Positions 29,924 through 38,533 of a DNA stretch of 64,000 nt are shown one piece after another. The DNA is from Mycobacterium lepraemurium. Its GTDB lineage: Bacteria > Actinomycetota > Actinomycetes > Mycobacteriales > Mycobacteriaceae. Every line of letters begins with the position of its first letter. Within the stretch, counting starts at the first letter, position 1. The stretch spans positions 1,860,001 through 1,924,000 of the forward strand of contig CP021238.1 in the NCBI GenBank assembly GCA_002291465.1, read 5' to 3'. The translations under genes and the position numbers were made by a program. Under the pieces are notes generated by a model. The model saw only the letters and a list, made by a program, of their open reading frames with translations, was not told where the DNA came from and did not search any database.

Positions 29924-30728
29924 CGGTCGGCGAGCTTGTCCTGCACCGACCGCGGGGCTTCGGCTGCCGGCGCGGCCGGTTGCTTTTCCGCGCGGCGGGC
30001 CCGCAGCTCGGAGTAGGCGAAATAACCCACCCCGATCGGGGCCAGGATGCCGAACGCGATCCACTGGATGCCGTAGGACAGGAACGGGTCGGCGTCCAGT
30101 TGCGGCACACCGACCACCCCCAGCCCGCCGGGCTGACCGTCGACCAACTGTAGATATGACCCGGCGATCGGCACCTTGGTGAGCACCGCGATCTGCTCGG
30201 TGTCGATCGAATACACCTGCCGCACACCGTCTCCCACGAACGGGTCCTTGCCGGCGGCGGGCTCGGAGTTGCGCAGCCGGGCGGTAATGCTCACCGTGTC
30301 GGCGGGCGGGGGATCGGCGGGACCCGCGACCCCTCCAACGGCCGCACGTAACCGCGGTCGACCAAGACGGTGGGCCCGCCGTCGACCACGAAGGGCGCCA
30401 GCACCTCGAACGCCGGTTTGGAGTCGATCACCCGCAGCCGGGCCAGCACCTGCACGTCGGCCAGATAGTGGCCCGTGGCGCTCACCTGCCGCCACTGCTC
30501 GGCAGGGGCGGTCGAGTTTTCTTGCGGCAGAAGGGTTTTCAGCGGGACGGGCGGGGTGGTCAGGGAGTGTTCGATCTGGTGGTTCTGCTGTGAGGTCCTG
30601 CTGTGCTTGCCCAGCTGCCAGGGCGCGAGCACGGTGAAGCACAGGTACGCGAACGCGACCACCACCAGTGCCAGCACGATCCAGCCCGGTCGCAGCAGAA
30701 AAGACAAGCCGCGCAGCCACCGGGGCAT
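29905..30728 (-). pseudogene. SURF1 family cytochrome oxidase assembly protein, one-base frameshift
   Basis: The N-terminal helix LRPGWIVLALVVVAFAYLC and the family motif LAPWQLGKHSRT are intact, followed by the periplasmic domain up to [16 protein letters not shown]. At a G5 run (30308-30312, C5 in the gene) one base is missing; adding it restores [23 protein letters not shown] and the second helix [25 protein letters not shown]1 proteins insert haem into cytochrome aa3 oxidase. Start ATG overlaps the ptpA stop (ATGA), so it ends the ptkA-ptpA-SURF1 operon. The break removes the second membrane helix. Equivalent to Rv2235. Confidence 0.8.
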
Positions 30729-31219
30729 CACGACGATCCGTTCTGCGCCAGCCGTTCGTCGACCCAGTCGTGCAGGCCGGGCAGCGCGGCCTCGATGACG
30801 GTGTAGACGCGTTCGAAGTCTTTGCTGACGCCGTAGTAGGGGTCGTCGACGTCGGGGGTGTGCGCGCCGGTGCGCGGGTCGAACGACCGCAGCATCCGGA
30901 TGCGGTCCTCGTCGACGCCCAGGTGACGCAGCATCCGGGCGTGGTTGCGGTCCAGGGCCACCACCAGATCGGCGGACAGATGCTCGGCGCCCACCTGCGC
31001 GGCGCGGTGCTCGGTCGGGTAGCCGTGGGCGCGCAGCACGCCGGCGGCCCGCTCGTCGGCGCACTCGCCGACATGCCAGTTGCCGGTGCCGGCGCTGCTC
31101 ACCCGCACGGCATCGGCCAAGCCGCGGCGGCGCAGCTGGTCGGTGAACATCTTCTCGGCCATCACCGACCGACAGATGTTGCCGGTGCACACGAACGTGA
31201 CATGCAGCGGTTCAGACAC
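30728..31219 (-). CDS. ptpA: Low-molecular-weight protein tyrosine phosphatase PtpA
   Basis: 163 residues, exactly the M. tuberculosis length. P-loop VCTGNICRS with nucleophile Cys11 and catalytic Asp in DVDDPYYG near residue 126. PtpA is secreted into macrophages and dephosphorylates host VPS33B, blocking phagosome maturation. No signal peptide, as expected. It overlaps ptkA upstream by 8 bp and SURF1 downstream (ATGA), so one transcript. GTG 31219 chosen by length and overlap. The gene is intact although SURF1 after it is broken. Confidence 0.94.
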   Translation of the reverse strand: MSEPLHVTFVCTGNICRSVMAEKMFTDQLRRRGLADAVRVSSAGTGNWHVGECADERAAGVLRAHGYPTEHRAAQVGAEHLSADLVVALDRNHARMLRHLGVDEDRIRMLRSFDPRTGAHTPDVDDPYYGVSKDFERVYTVIEAALPGLHDWVDERLAQNGSS

Positions 31220-31880
31220 CCGGCGCCCTCCGCAGCTCGTCGATGGTGGCGGTGCGGGTGACGCCGTCGGGGTGCGAGTCGGCGTGCCCGTAGCCCCAGC
31301 CGACCACCACGGTGTCGATGCCGTGCGCGGCCGCGCCGTGCACGTCGTGGCTGCGGTCACCGACCATCAGCACCCGCTCGGGCAGCGGTTCGAGCTGCGC
31401 CAGCGCGTGCGCGAGCACGTCGACCTTGGCCTTGCGGGAACCGTCCGGGCTGGCCCCGGCGATCACCTCGAAGTGATGGTCGAGCCCGAAATGGGCGAGG
31501 ATGCGCCGCGCCGTCGGCTCCAGCTTGAAGGTGGCCACCGCCAGCCGCACCCTGGCGGTGCGCAGATCGGCCAGCAGCGCCTCGATCCCGTCGAACAGCG
31601 TGTTCATCGCCCAGCCGCGGGCGCCGTACTCGGCGCGGAACGCCGCGATCGCCGCCTCGGCGTCCTCGCCGAGTTGCATGGACCGGAACGTGTCGCCCAT
31701 CGGCGGGCCGACGATCTGCGCGACGAGGTCGCCCGGGGGCACCGGCGCGCCGATGGACTCGAGCGCATGCAGGAAGCTGGCCACGATGCCCTCCGCGGAG
31801 TCGGTCAGCGTGCCGTCCAGATCGAAGATCACCAGCTGCGCCGCAGGGGCGGCGGGATCGGCTGACGTTGTTCCTGTCAC
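31212..31880 (-). CDS. ptkA: Protein tyrosine kinase PtkA (HAD-fold)
   Basis: 222 residues. HAD motifs: FDLDGTLTDS near residue 19, the middle Thr/Ser region AVATFKLEPT and Lys in SRKAKVD, and the acidic pair in MVGDRSHDV. In M. tuberculosis PtkA (Rv2232) autophosphorylates and phosphorylates PtpA despite its phosphatase-like fold. That protein is about 291 residues with a disordered N-terminal extension; here the best start GTG 31880 gives a form lacking about 70 residues. I see no alternative upstream start with the expected sequence. Paired with ptpA in an overlapping operon. Confidence 0.85.
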   Translation of the reverse strand: MTGTTSADPAAPAAQLVIFDLDGTLTDSAEGIVASFLHALESIGAPVPPGDLVAQIVGPPMGDTFRSMQLGEDAEAAIAAFRAEYGARGWAMNTLFDGIEALLADLRTARVRLAVATFKLEPTARRILAHFGLDHHFEVIAGASPDGSRKAKVDVLAHALAQLEPLPERVLMVGDRSHDVHGAAAHGIDTVVVGWGYGHADSHPDGVTRTATIDELRRAPGV

Positions 31881-31947
31881 CTCACCATTGTCCTCGATGG
31901 CCGCGGCGGGCCTGGACGGTGCTGCTCCGGGCCGCCGGGCCGGCCAC

Positions 31948-31953
31948 TAATGT
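31948..31953 (+). promoter_or_regulatory. Leaderless -10 box for cobC
   Basis: TAATGT ends 7 nt before ATG 31961. The divergent ptkA start lies 80 bp away. No Shine-Dalgarno was found for cobC. Confidence 0.5.
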
Positions 31954-31960
31954 TTCACGG

Positions 31961-32989
31961 ATGGCGAGTCTGAACCTGAGCCCGCCGGCGGCGCGCTATC
32001 ACGGTGATCAGGCCGTCGCACCCGGGATGTTGGATTTCGCCGTCAACGTCCGGCACGGCCGGCCGCCGCAGTGGCTGCTGGATCGGTTGGCGTCGCGGCT
32101 GCGCGACCTGGCCCGCTACCCGGGCGACGACGACGTGCACCGGGCGCAGGACGCCGCCGCCGAACGGCACGGCCGCAGCCGCGACGAGGTGGTGCCGCTG
32201 GCCGGGGCGGCCGAGGCGTTCGCGCTGCTGAGCAACCTGCACCCGACGCGGGCGGCGGTCATCGCGCCGTCGTTCACCGAACCGGCCGCAGCGCTGAGCG
32301 CGGCCGGGGTGCCGGTGCACCACGTCGTGCTGGAGCCGCCGTTCGGTCTGCACGGCGCGGCCGTCCCCGAGGAGGCCGACCTGGTGGTGGTGGGAAATCC
32401 CACCAATCCCACTGCGGTGCTGCACGGCCGTGAGCAGCTGCTGGCGCTGCGCCGGCCCGGACGGATCCTGGTGGTCGACGAGGCGTTCGCCGACGCGATT
32501 CCCGGCGAGCCGCAATCGCTGGCCGGTGACGCGCTGCCCGACGTGCTGGTGCTGCGCAGCCTGACCAAGACGTGGGCGCTGGCCGGGCTGCGGGTGGGCT
32601 ACGCGCTGGGCGCGTCGGAGGTGCTGGCGCGGCTGACCGCGCAGCGGGCGCACTGGCCGGTGGGCACGCTGCAGCTGACGGCGCTGGCGGCCTGCTGTGG
32701 CCGGCGGGCCGTCGCCGACGCGGCGGCCGGAGCGGAGCGGTTGAGCCTGCTGCGCGAGAAGATGGTGGCCGGGCTGGCGTCGGTGGGCGCCGACGTGCTC
32801 GGCGGGCGGGCGCCGTTTGTGTTGTTCCGGATGCCGGATGCGGTCCGGATCCGAAAGATGTTGCACGACAAGGAGATATCCGTCCGCCGCGGTGACAAGT
32901 TCGTCGGTCTGGACGAGTGGTACCTGCGCGCCTCGGTGCGCCCGGAGTGGCCGCTGCTGGCGCAGGCGATCGCGGAGGTGCAGCGGTGA
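31961..32989 (+). CDS. cobC: PLP-dependent aminotransferase, CobC/threonine-phosphate decarboxylase-like
   Basis: 342 residues. The fold-type I aminotransferase pattern is clear: [12 protein letters not shown] near residue 142, acidic VVDEAFADA near 172 and PLP lysine in [18 protein letters not shown] near 196. Annotated in M. tuberculosis as CobC (Rv2231c), thought to supply the aminopropanol phosphate arm of cobalamin, although its activity has been questioned. It is first in a plus-strand operon: the stop overlaps the next GTG (GTGA). ATG 31961 is supported by a TAATGT box 7 nt upstream. Intact. Confidence 0.87.
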   Translation: MASLNLSPPAARYHGDQAVAPGMLDFAVNVRHGRPPQWLLDRLASRLRDLARYPGDDDVHRAQDAAAERHGRSRDEVVPLAGAAEAFALLSNLHPTRAAVIAPSFTEPAAALSAAGVPVHHVVLEPPFGLHGAAVPEEADLVVVGNPTNPTAVLHGREQLLALRRPGRILVVDEAFADAIPGEPQSLAGDALPDVLVLRSLTKTWALAGLRVGYALGASEVLARLTAQRAHWPVGTLQLTALAACCGRRAVADAAAGAERLSLLREKMVAGLASVGADVLGGRAPFVLFRMPDAVRIRKMLHDKEISVRRGDKFVGLDEWYLRASVRPEWPLLAQAIAEVQR

Positions 32990-34119
32990 GCGTGAAACTC
33001 GCCGACGTCATCGCGGTGCTCGACGAGGCCTACCCGCCGGGGCTGGCCGAACCCTGGGATTCGGTGGGGCTGGTCTGCGGGGACCCCGACGAACCGGTGG
33101 AGTCGGTGACCGTGGCGGTGGACGCGACACCCGCGGTGGTCGACGAGGTCCCGGCCGGCGGGCTGCTTCTGGCCCACCACCCGCTGCTGCTGCGCGGGGT
33201 GGACACCGTCGCGGCCAGCACACCCAAGGGTGCGCTGGTGCACCGGCTGATCCGCACCGGGCGGTCGCTGTTCACCGCGCACACCAACGCCGACTCGGCA
33301 TTGCCCGGGGTCTCCGACGCGTTGGCCGATGCGCTTGGCCTGACCGTGGAGGCCGTGCTGGAGCCGGCCCGGCCCGCCTCCGATCTGGACAAGTGGGTCA
33401 TCTACGTGCCCGGCGAGAACGCGGACGCGGTGCGGGAAGCCGTCTTCGCCGCCGGCGCGGGCCATATCGGCGACTATTCGCATTGCAGCTGGAGCGTCAC
33501 CGGCATCGGGCAGTTCCTGCCGCACGAGGGCGCCTTGCCCGCGGTGGGCAGTGTTGGCAGGGTGGAACGGGTGGCCGAGGAACGGGTCGAGGTGGTGGCC
33601 CCCGCGCGCTCCCGGGCCGCGGTGCTGGCGGCGATGCGCGCCGCCCATTCCTACGAGGAGCCCGCGTTCGACATCTTCGCGTTGCTGCCCCCGCCCGACG
33701 ACGCCGGGCTGGGCCGCATCGCACGGCTGGAGCACCCGGAGCCGTTGCGGCGCTTCGTGTCTCGGGTCGACGCGGCGCTGCCGGCGACGTCCTGGGGAGT
33801 GCGGTCGGCGGGCGACCCGGAGCTGGCGGTGTCGCGGGTCGCGGTGTGCGGCGGCGCCGGCGATTCGCTGCTGGCCGCCGCGGCCGGCGCCGGCGTGCAG
33901 GCCTACCTCACCGCCGACCTGCGCCACCACCCGGCCGACGAGCATCGTCGGGCCTCCGAGGTGGCCCTGATCGACGTGGCGCATTGGGCCAGCGAATTCC
34001 CTTGGTGCGCCCAAGCCGCCGACCTGCTGCGGTCCCGGTTCGGTGGACGGCTCGACGTGCGGGTGAGCTCGATTCGCACCGACCCGTGGAATGTCGAGCA
34101 CGACGGGGGTGAGGGATGA
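32986..34119 (+). CDS. NIF3 / GTP cyclohydrolase I type 2-like metal protein, Rv2230c-type
   Basis: 377 residues. Two halves of the NIF3 fold with metal-binding motifs [12 protein letters not shown] near residue 62, [10 protein letters not shown] near 98 and C-terminal [12 protein letters not shown] near 325; an inserted PII-like domain (about 125-230) lies between. NIF3 proteins bind two metal ions; the family's cellular role is not settled. It overlaps cobC by 4 bp and the zinc-ribbon gene by 4 bp (ATGATGA), so all are coupled. Same order as M. tuberculosis Rv2231c-Rv2230c-Rv2229c. Confidence 0.87.
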   Translation: MSVKLADVIAVLDEAYPPGLAEPWDSVGLVCGDPDEPVESVTVAVDATPAVVDEVPAGGLLLAHHPLLLRGVDTVAASTPKGALVHRLIRTGRSLFTAHTNADSALPGVSDALADALGLTVEAVLEPARPASDLDKWVIYVPGENADAVREAVFAAGAGHIGDYSHCSWSVTGIGQFLPHEGALPAVGSVGRVERVAEERVEVVAPARSRAAVLAAMRAAHSYEEPAFDIFALLPPPDDAGLGRIARLEHPEPLRRFVSRVDAALPATSWGVRSAGDPELAVSRVAVCGGAGDSLLAAAAGAGVQAYLTADLRHHPADEHRRASEVALIDVAHWASEFPWCAQAADLLRSRFGGRLDVRVSSIRTDPWNVEHDGGEG

Positions 34120-34856
34120 TGAAAGCCGATGTGGCACAGCAGCGTTCACTACTGGAGCTGGCGAACGTGGATGCCGAACTGTCCCGGCTCGCGCACCGGG
34201 CCGAGCATCTGCCCGAGCAGCAGGCGTGCGAGCGGATGCAGCAGGAATACGACGCCGCCGGTGACCGGCTGGGCGCGGTGCGAATCGCCTTGGAAGACAT
34301 CGATGCTCACGTGCGGCTGCTGGAAGCCGAGGTCGATGCGGTGCGCCAGCGCAAAGACCGCGACCGCGCGCTGCTGCAGTCCGGAGCGATCGACGCCAAG
34401 CAGCTGGCCGACCTTCAGCACGAGCTGGAGACCCTGCAGCGTCGCCAGACCAGCCTGGAGGATTCGCTGCTGGAGGTGATGGAGTGCCGCGAGGAGCTGC
34501 AGGCCCAGCTGGACGGCGAGCAGCAGACGCTCAAGGAGCTGGAGGCCGAGATAGCCACCGCGCGGCGCGATCTGGACGCCGCGCGCGCCGAGATCAGCGA
34601 GTCCCGTGCGCTGCATTCGTCGCGGCGCGACGCGCTGAGCGCCGAACTGGACCCCGAGCTGTTCGCCCTCTACGAACGGCGACGCGCCCGGGGCGGGCCG
34701 GGCGCCGGGCAGCTGCTGGGACGGCGGTGCGGCGCCTGCCGGCTGGAAATCGACCGCGGGGAGCTGTCCCGGATCTCGGCGGCCGCCGAGGACGACGTGG
34801 TGCGGTGCCCGGAATGCGGGGCAATCCTGCTGCGGGTCAAGGGGTCCGGTCGGTGA
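34116..34856 (+). CDS. Coiled-coil zinc-ribbon protein, Rv2229c-type
   Basis: 246 residues. A long coiled coil (about 5-175) is followed by a zinc ribbon with CGACRLEI near residue 208 and RCPECGAIL near 231, giving four cysteines in CxxC pairs. This is the actinobacterial zf-RING_7/CT398-like family, which is proposed to handle nucleic acids or help assemble neighbours; the function is unproven. It is sandwiched and overlapping between NIF3 and RNase H genes, hinting at a shared process. ATG 34116 or 34119 are equally possible. Confidence 0.88.
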   Translation: MMKADVAQQRSLLELANVDAELSRLAHRAEHLPEQQACERMQQEYDAAGDRLGAVRIALEDIDAHVRLLEAEVDAVRQRKDRDRALLQSGAIDAKQLADLQHELETLQRRQTSLEDSLLEVMECREELQAQLDGEQQTLKELEAEIATARRDLDAARAEISESRALHSSRRDALSAELDPELFALYERRRARGGPGAGQLLGRRCGACRLEIDRGELSRISAAAEDDVVRCPECGAILLRVKGSGR

Positions 34857-36004
34857 AGGTCGTCATCGAAGCCGACGGCGGATCGCGCGGCAACCCCGGC
34901 CTCGCCGGGTACGGCGCCGTGGTGTGGACACCGGACCGCGGCACCGTGCTGGCCGAGAACAAGCAGGCTATCGGCCGGGCCACCAACAACGTCGCCGAAT
35001 ACCGTGGCCTGATAGCCGGTTTGGACGACGCGCTGAAGCTGGGCGCCACCGAGGCCGAGGTCTACCTGGATTCCAAGCTGTTGGTGGAGCAGATGTCGGG
35101 GCGGTGGAAGGTCAAACACCCCGACCTGATCGAACTGCACGCCCAGGCCCGAGGCCTGGCCGCGCGGTTCGACAGGATCATCTACTCGTGGATTCCCCGC
35201 GAGCGCAACTCGCATGCCGACCGGCTGGCCAACGAGGCGATGGACGCGTCTGCCGCGGCCACCGGTACGGAGGAAAGGCCCGAGCCGGCGGAAACGCCCG
35301 GGCGGGCCGAACAATCCGATCCGACCGCCGTCGACGCCGGGAAAACCGCCGCGGCGCCGTCACCGGCGGCGCCCGGCTGGACCGGCGCGCGCGGCACCCC
35401 GACCCGGCTGCTGTTGCTGCGACACGGGCAGACCGAATTGTCGGTGCAGCGCCGGTATTCCGGGCGCGGCAACCCCGCACTCACCGAGACGGGACGGCGG
35501 CAGGCCGACGCGGCGGCACGCTATCTGGCTGCGCGCGGCGGGATTTCGGCGCTGTTCGCCTCCCCGCTGCAACGGGCCTACGACACCGCGGCGGTCGCCG
35601 CCAAGGCGCTGGGCCTGGACGTGACCGTCGACGACGACCTGATCGAAACCGATTTCGGGGCCTGGGAGGGGTTGACGTTCGGCGAGGCCGCCGAGCGCGA
35701 CCCCGGACTGCACCGGCGCTGGCTGCGCGACACCAGCACTGCCCCGCCGGGCGGGGAGAGCTTCGACTCGGTGGCCAAGCGGGTGTCGCGGGTTCGTCAG
35801 AAGATCATCGCCGCACAGCAGGGCAGCACCGTGCTGGTGGTGTCGCACGTGACGCCGATCAAGATGCTGCTGCGGGAGGCGCTGGACGCCGGCCCGGGCA
35901 TCCTGTACCGGTTGCATCTCGACCTCGCCTCGCTGAGCATCGCCGAGTTCTATTCCGACGGAGCCGCTTCGGTGCGGCTGGTCAACCAGACCGGATACCT
36001 GTAG
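34853..36004 (+). CDS. Bifunctional RNase HI / alpha-ribazole phosphatase (CobC-type histidine phosphatase), Rv2228c-type
   Basis: 383 residues. The N-terminal RNase HI domain (1-135) has catalytic acidic residues Asp8 (EADGGS), Glu49 (NVAEYRG) and Asp73 (YLDSKLL). A Pro/Ala/Glu-rich linker (about 135-185) joins a histidine phosphatase domain with LRHGQTE near 188 and the second histidine in VVSHVTPIK. In M. tuberculosis the fused protein degrades RNA:DNA hybrids and has phosphatase activity for the cobalamin nucleotide loop. The linker looks longer than the 364-residue M. tuberculosis form. GTG 34853 overlaps the previous stop. Confidence 0.92.
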   Translation: MKVVIEADGGSRGNPGLAGYGAVVWTPDRGTVLAENKQAIGRATNNVAEYRGLIAGLDDALKLGATEAEVYLDSKLLVEQMSGRWKVKHPDLIELHAQARGLAARFDRIIYSWIPRERNSHADRLANEAMDASAAATGTEERPEPAETPGRAEQSDPTAVDAGKTAAAPSPAAPGWTGARGTPTRLLLLRHGQTELSVQRRYSGRGNPALTETGRRQADAAARYLAARGGISALFASPLQRAYDTAAVAAKALGLDVTVDDDLIETDFGAWEGLTFGEAAERDPGLHRRWLRDTSTAPPGGESFDSVAKRVSRVRQKIIAAQQGSTVLVVSHVTPIKMLLREALDAGPGILYRLHLDLASLSIAEFYSDGAASVRLVNQTGYL

Positions 36005-36029
36005 AACGCCGGAAAGCCAGGCGGCCGCG

Positions 36030-36182
36030 TTAGCCGTCGCCGGCGGGCAGGTGCACGGTGATGGCGTGCTCGGGGCAGTTCTGCTCGCCGACGCCGGCCT
36101 GCGCCTCGAGCTCACCAGAGACCCGCTCGGCCCGCACCACGCAGTGGCCGAACTCGTCGGCGTCGACGACAACGCGCCTCAT
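36030..36182 (-). CDS. Short ferredoxin-like ORF next to the P450, probably truncated
   Basis: 50 codons: MRRVVVDADEFGHCVVRAER leads into a C-terminal half ending GEQNCPEHAITVHL. Both ends resemble the [3Fe-4S] ferredoxins that serve mycobacterial P450s (about 62-65 residues). Only two cysteines are present where three are needed, and about 12-15 residues seem to be missing from the middle, so it is probably non-functional. It lies 7 bp after the restored P450 end, the usual place for such a ferredoxin, and stops 26 bp from the convergent RNase H gene. Confidence 0.55.
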   Translation of the reverse strand: MRRVVVDADEFGHCVVRAERVSGELEAQAGVGEQNCPEHAITVHLPAGDG

Positions 36183-36189
36183 CGCGCCC

Positions 36190-37367
36190 TCATCGCACTG
36201 GGAAGACCAGCGGCAGCGACTCCACCGACCTCAGCGCGGCGGTGTAGGTCAGCTGCGTGCCCGGTTGATCTCGTAATCAGGTATGCGCCTAAGGAATTCG
36301 CGAAGCGCCACGCGCAACTCCATGCGGGCCAGATGAGGGCCGAGGCAGCGATGCGGGCCGCCGCCGAAGGCCCGGTGCCGGTTGGGGCTGCGGGTGAAGT
36401 CGACGGCTTCGGGGTCGGGGAACTCGGTCGGGTCGGTGTTGGCCGCGCCAAGCAGCGGGCTGACCCGTTCGCCCTTGCTGATCGGGCAGCCGCCGACCTC
36501 GACGTCTTGCGTTGCGACGCGGGCGACACCGGGAACCGGTGTCTTCCAACGCAACAACTCCTCGACGGCGCCGGGCAGCACGTCGGGTCGCTCGACAAGC
36601 TGACGACGGTGCTCGGGGTGGCGCGCCAGGTAGACGAAAAAGCAGTCCAACGAGTCGGTGACGGTGTCCAGGCCGGCGATCAGGAACAGGAAGCAGATGT
36701 CGAGCAGCTCCTCGCGGGACAGCGGCTGCCCGCCCACGTCGGCGGCGATCATTGCGGACAGCACGTTGTCGCGCGGGACCGCGATGTGCTCGTCGATGGC
36801 CTTGTCGAAGTACTCGTAGATCTGTTGGGCCGCACCGGCGGAGCTCTCGTGGCGTCGGTCGAACCCCGAGTCGCCCGCAGGGCGGATCACGCCGTCCTTC
36901 CACCGCAGAAAGCGGGTCGAGGTCCTCCAGCGGCAGTCCCAGCAGCTGCAGGAATACCGTGCACGGCAGGGGAACCGCGAACTCGGCGTGGAAGTCGCAT
37001 TCGCCCCGCGCGGCGAACCGGTCGATCATCTCGTTGACCAGCTCGGTGACGAGCGGTTCGCGGCGGGCCATCTCGCGCGCGCGGGGGGGGGGGGCAGCGG
37101 GTCGAGGATGCGGCGGTACTTGGCATGCTCGGGCGGGTCGATCTGCAGCGGGATCAGCGGCCGCACGTTGCCCAGGTCGACCGCGTCCATGTTCGACGAA
37201 AACAGTTCGGTGTGCTTGGGCGCCATCTCGATGTCGGCGAGGCGGCTGAGCACCACGGCCTGCGGGGACCGGAACACCGGGTTGGACTCGCGCAGCGCCT
37301 TGTACATCGGTTGCGGCTCCGCGACTCCGGTGACGGTCTGGTCGACGAAACCTCCGGCTTCGGTCAT
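36190..37367 (-). pseudogene. Cytochrome P450, at least three frameshifts
   Basis: ATG 37367 begins TEAGGFVDQTVTGVAEP. The I-helix is FLIAGLDTVTDSL, the K-helix ExxR is EELLRWKTPV, and the haem loop is FGGGPHRCLG, so the family is certain. The frame breaks at a run of twelve G (37083-37094) after HAKYRRILDPL, again near 36912 (restoring LRWKDGVIRPAG), and near 36262, after which LTYTAALRSVESLPLVFPVR ends at TGA 36190-36192. A ferredoxin-like ORF follows, forming a P450-ferredoxin pair. Substrate unknown. M. tuberculosis has no P450 at this location. Heavily decayed. Confidence 0.85.
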
Positions 37368-37414
37368 TGGGTCAGCCTGGCACCATCGTTGGCGCCAGGC
37401 AATGGCGTGGCCGG

Positions 37415-37927
37415 CTAACTGTGCAGGTGCAGCCGTTCGCCGGGCGGTCCGAAGATGACGATGGCCTCCATCGGCCCGTCGACCACGCCGAACCAGTGCG
37501 GAGTCCACGTCGAGAACTCGACCGCCTCGCCGGGATCGATGGTGAAGTCCCGGTCGCCCAGGATCAGCCGCATCCGGCCGGCCAGCACGTACATCCAGTC
37601 CTGGACCTCGTGCACGGGCAGCTCGGCGGACGGGGTGTGCCGCCGGGCGCTGACCCGGATCTTGAAGGCGTGCAGGCCGCCGGCGGGGCCCTGGGGGTCA
37701 GCGGCCAGTAGGTGACGCCGTGGTGGGTGTGCGCCCGACCCGCGCACCCGCGGCAGGTGATCCAGCGCCAGCCGGCGCTTCCCGGACTCCAGGCGGCTCA
37801 GCGTCGACACGTCGATCCCCGCCCGCGCACCCACCTCCTGCAACGTCAGGCCGCGCTGCATGCGCAGCTCCCGCAGCCGCCGGCGCACCTGGACGTTGAT
37901 ATCGGTGTTTGCCTGAATGGCAAACAA
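37415..37927 (-). pseudogene. XRE helix-turn-helix / cupin regulator with deleted linker
   Basis: The N-terminal HTH (RRRLRELRMQRGLTLQEVGA, then GIDVSTLSRLESGKRRL) and the C-terminal cupin (VQDWMYVLAGRMRLILGD, EAVEFSTWTPHWFGVVDGP) are both recognisable. Between them about 20 codons that normally finish the HTH and linker are missing, and THHGVTYWPLT is found only in another frame (about 37690-37745), so two compensating shifts plus a deletion have occurred. The start is unclear: TTG 37927, ATT 37918 or GTG 37888. Such regulators usually repress a neighbouring gene in response to a small ligand. Divergent from a methyltransferase. Confidence 0.65.
37907..37925. promoter_or_regulatory. Palindrome GTTTGCC-N5-GGCAAAC, operator candidate
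   Basis: A perfect 7-bp inverted repeat with 5-bp spacer between the divergent regulator and methyltransferase genes, followed by an extra half-site TTGGCAAAAC at 37930-37939. It overlaps the possible start codons of the XRE-cupin gene, so binding would block its own expression. The site is visible; the binding protein is inferred from position. Confidence 0.55.
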
Positions 37928-37964
37928 GCTTGGCAAAACTTGGGCGGGTGGGCAAGCTCGCGGT

Positions 37965-38533
37965 ATGGACACTTCGTGCGAACCCGCTGAGGCCGGGCGG
38001 TTTTGGGAAGAACGCTATCGCGGCGCCGAGCGGGTGTGGAGCGGGCGGGTCAATCCGCGGCTGGCCGAACTGGCCGCCGACTTACCGGCGGGGCGGGCGC
38101 TGGATCTGGGCTGCGGGGAGGGCGCCGACGCGCTGTGGCTGGCGCAACGAGGCTGGACGGTGGTCGCCGTCGACATCTCGGCCACCGCGCCCCGGAGGGG
38201 ATGTTCGACTTGGTCTCCGCCCAGTATTTCCACTCGCCGGTCCACCTCGACCGGGACGCCGTGCTGCGCCGGGCGGCCACCCGGGTGAAGCCCGGGGGTG
38301 TGCTGTTGATCGTCGACCACGGCGCGGCGCCACCGTGGGCGCAGCACGACGGTCACCACTTTCCCGGTGTCGAGGAGGTGCTCGCGTCGCTGCGGCTGGA
38401 TCCGGACGGGTGGACCCGGCGGCGGGCCGAGGCCGCGGGGCGCGAAATGACCGGTCCGAATGGAGAAGTCGGGACGTTGGTGGACAACATCATGATGTTG
38501 CGGCGGACCGAACAGGCCTACGCGGCGTCGTGA
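37965..38533 (+). pseudogene. Class I SAM-dependent methyltransferase with internal deletion
   Basis: ATG 37965. The motif I region reads ALDLGCGEGADALWLAQRGW and post-I VVAVDIS; then near 38190 the sense jumps directly to EGMFDLVSAQYFHSPVHLDRD in another frame. Relatives have about 28-30 residues between these blocks, so roughly 85 bp have been lost together with the frame. The C-terminal half (GGVLLIVDHGAAPPWA, GTLVDNIMMLRR) is otherwise well kept. It resembles thiopurine/tellurite-type methyltransferases used in detoxification. Divergent from the XRE-cupin gene; overlaps the end of the convergent oxygenase gene by 16 bp. Confidence 0.7.

Noticed and set aside
28229..30064. A 611-codon minus-strand frame joining cobD antisense to the DUF2236 protein
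   Set aside because: Only the part from ATG 28958 shows family similarity; the rest is the shadow of cobD.
28900..32000. Cobalamin riboswitch near cobD or cobC
   Set aside because: The upstream gaps (23 and 80 bp) are too short and show no B12-box sequence; cobC looks leaderless.
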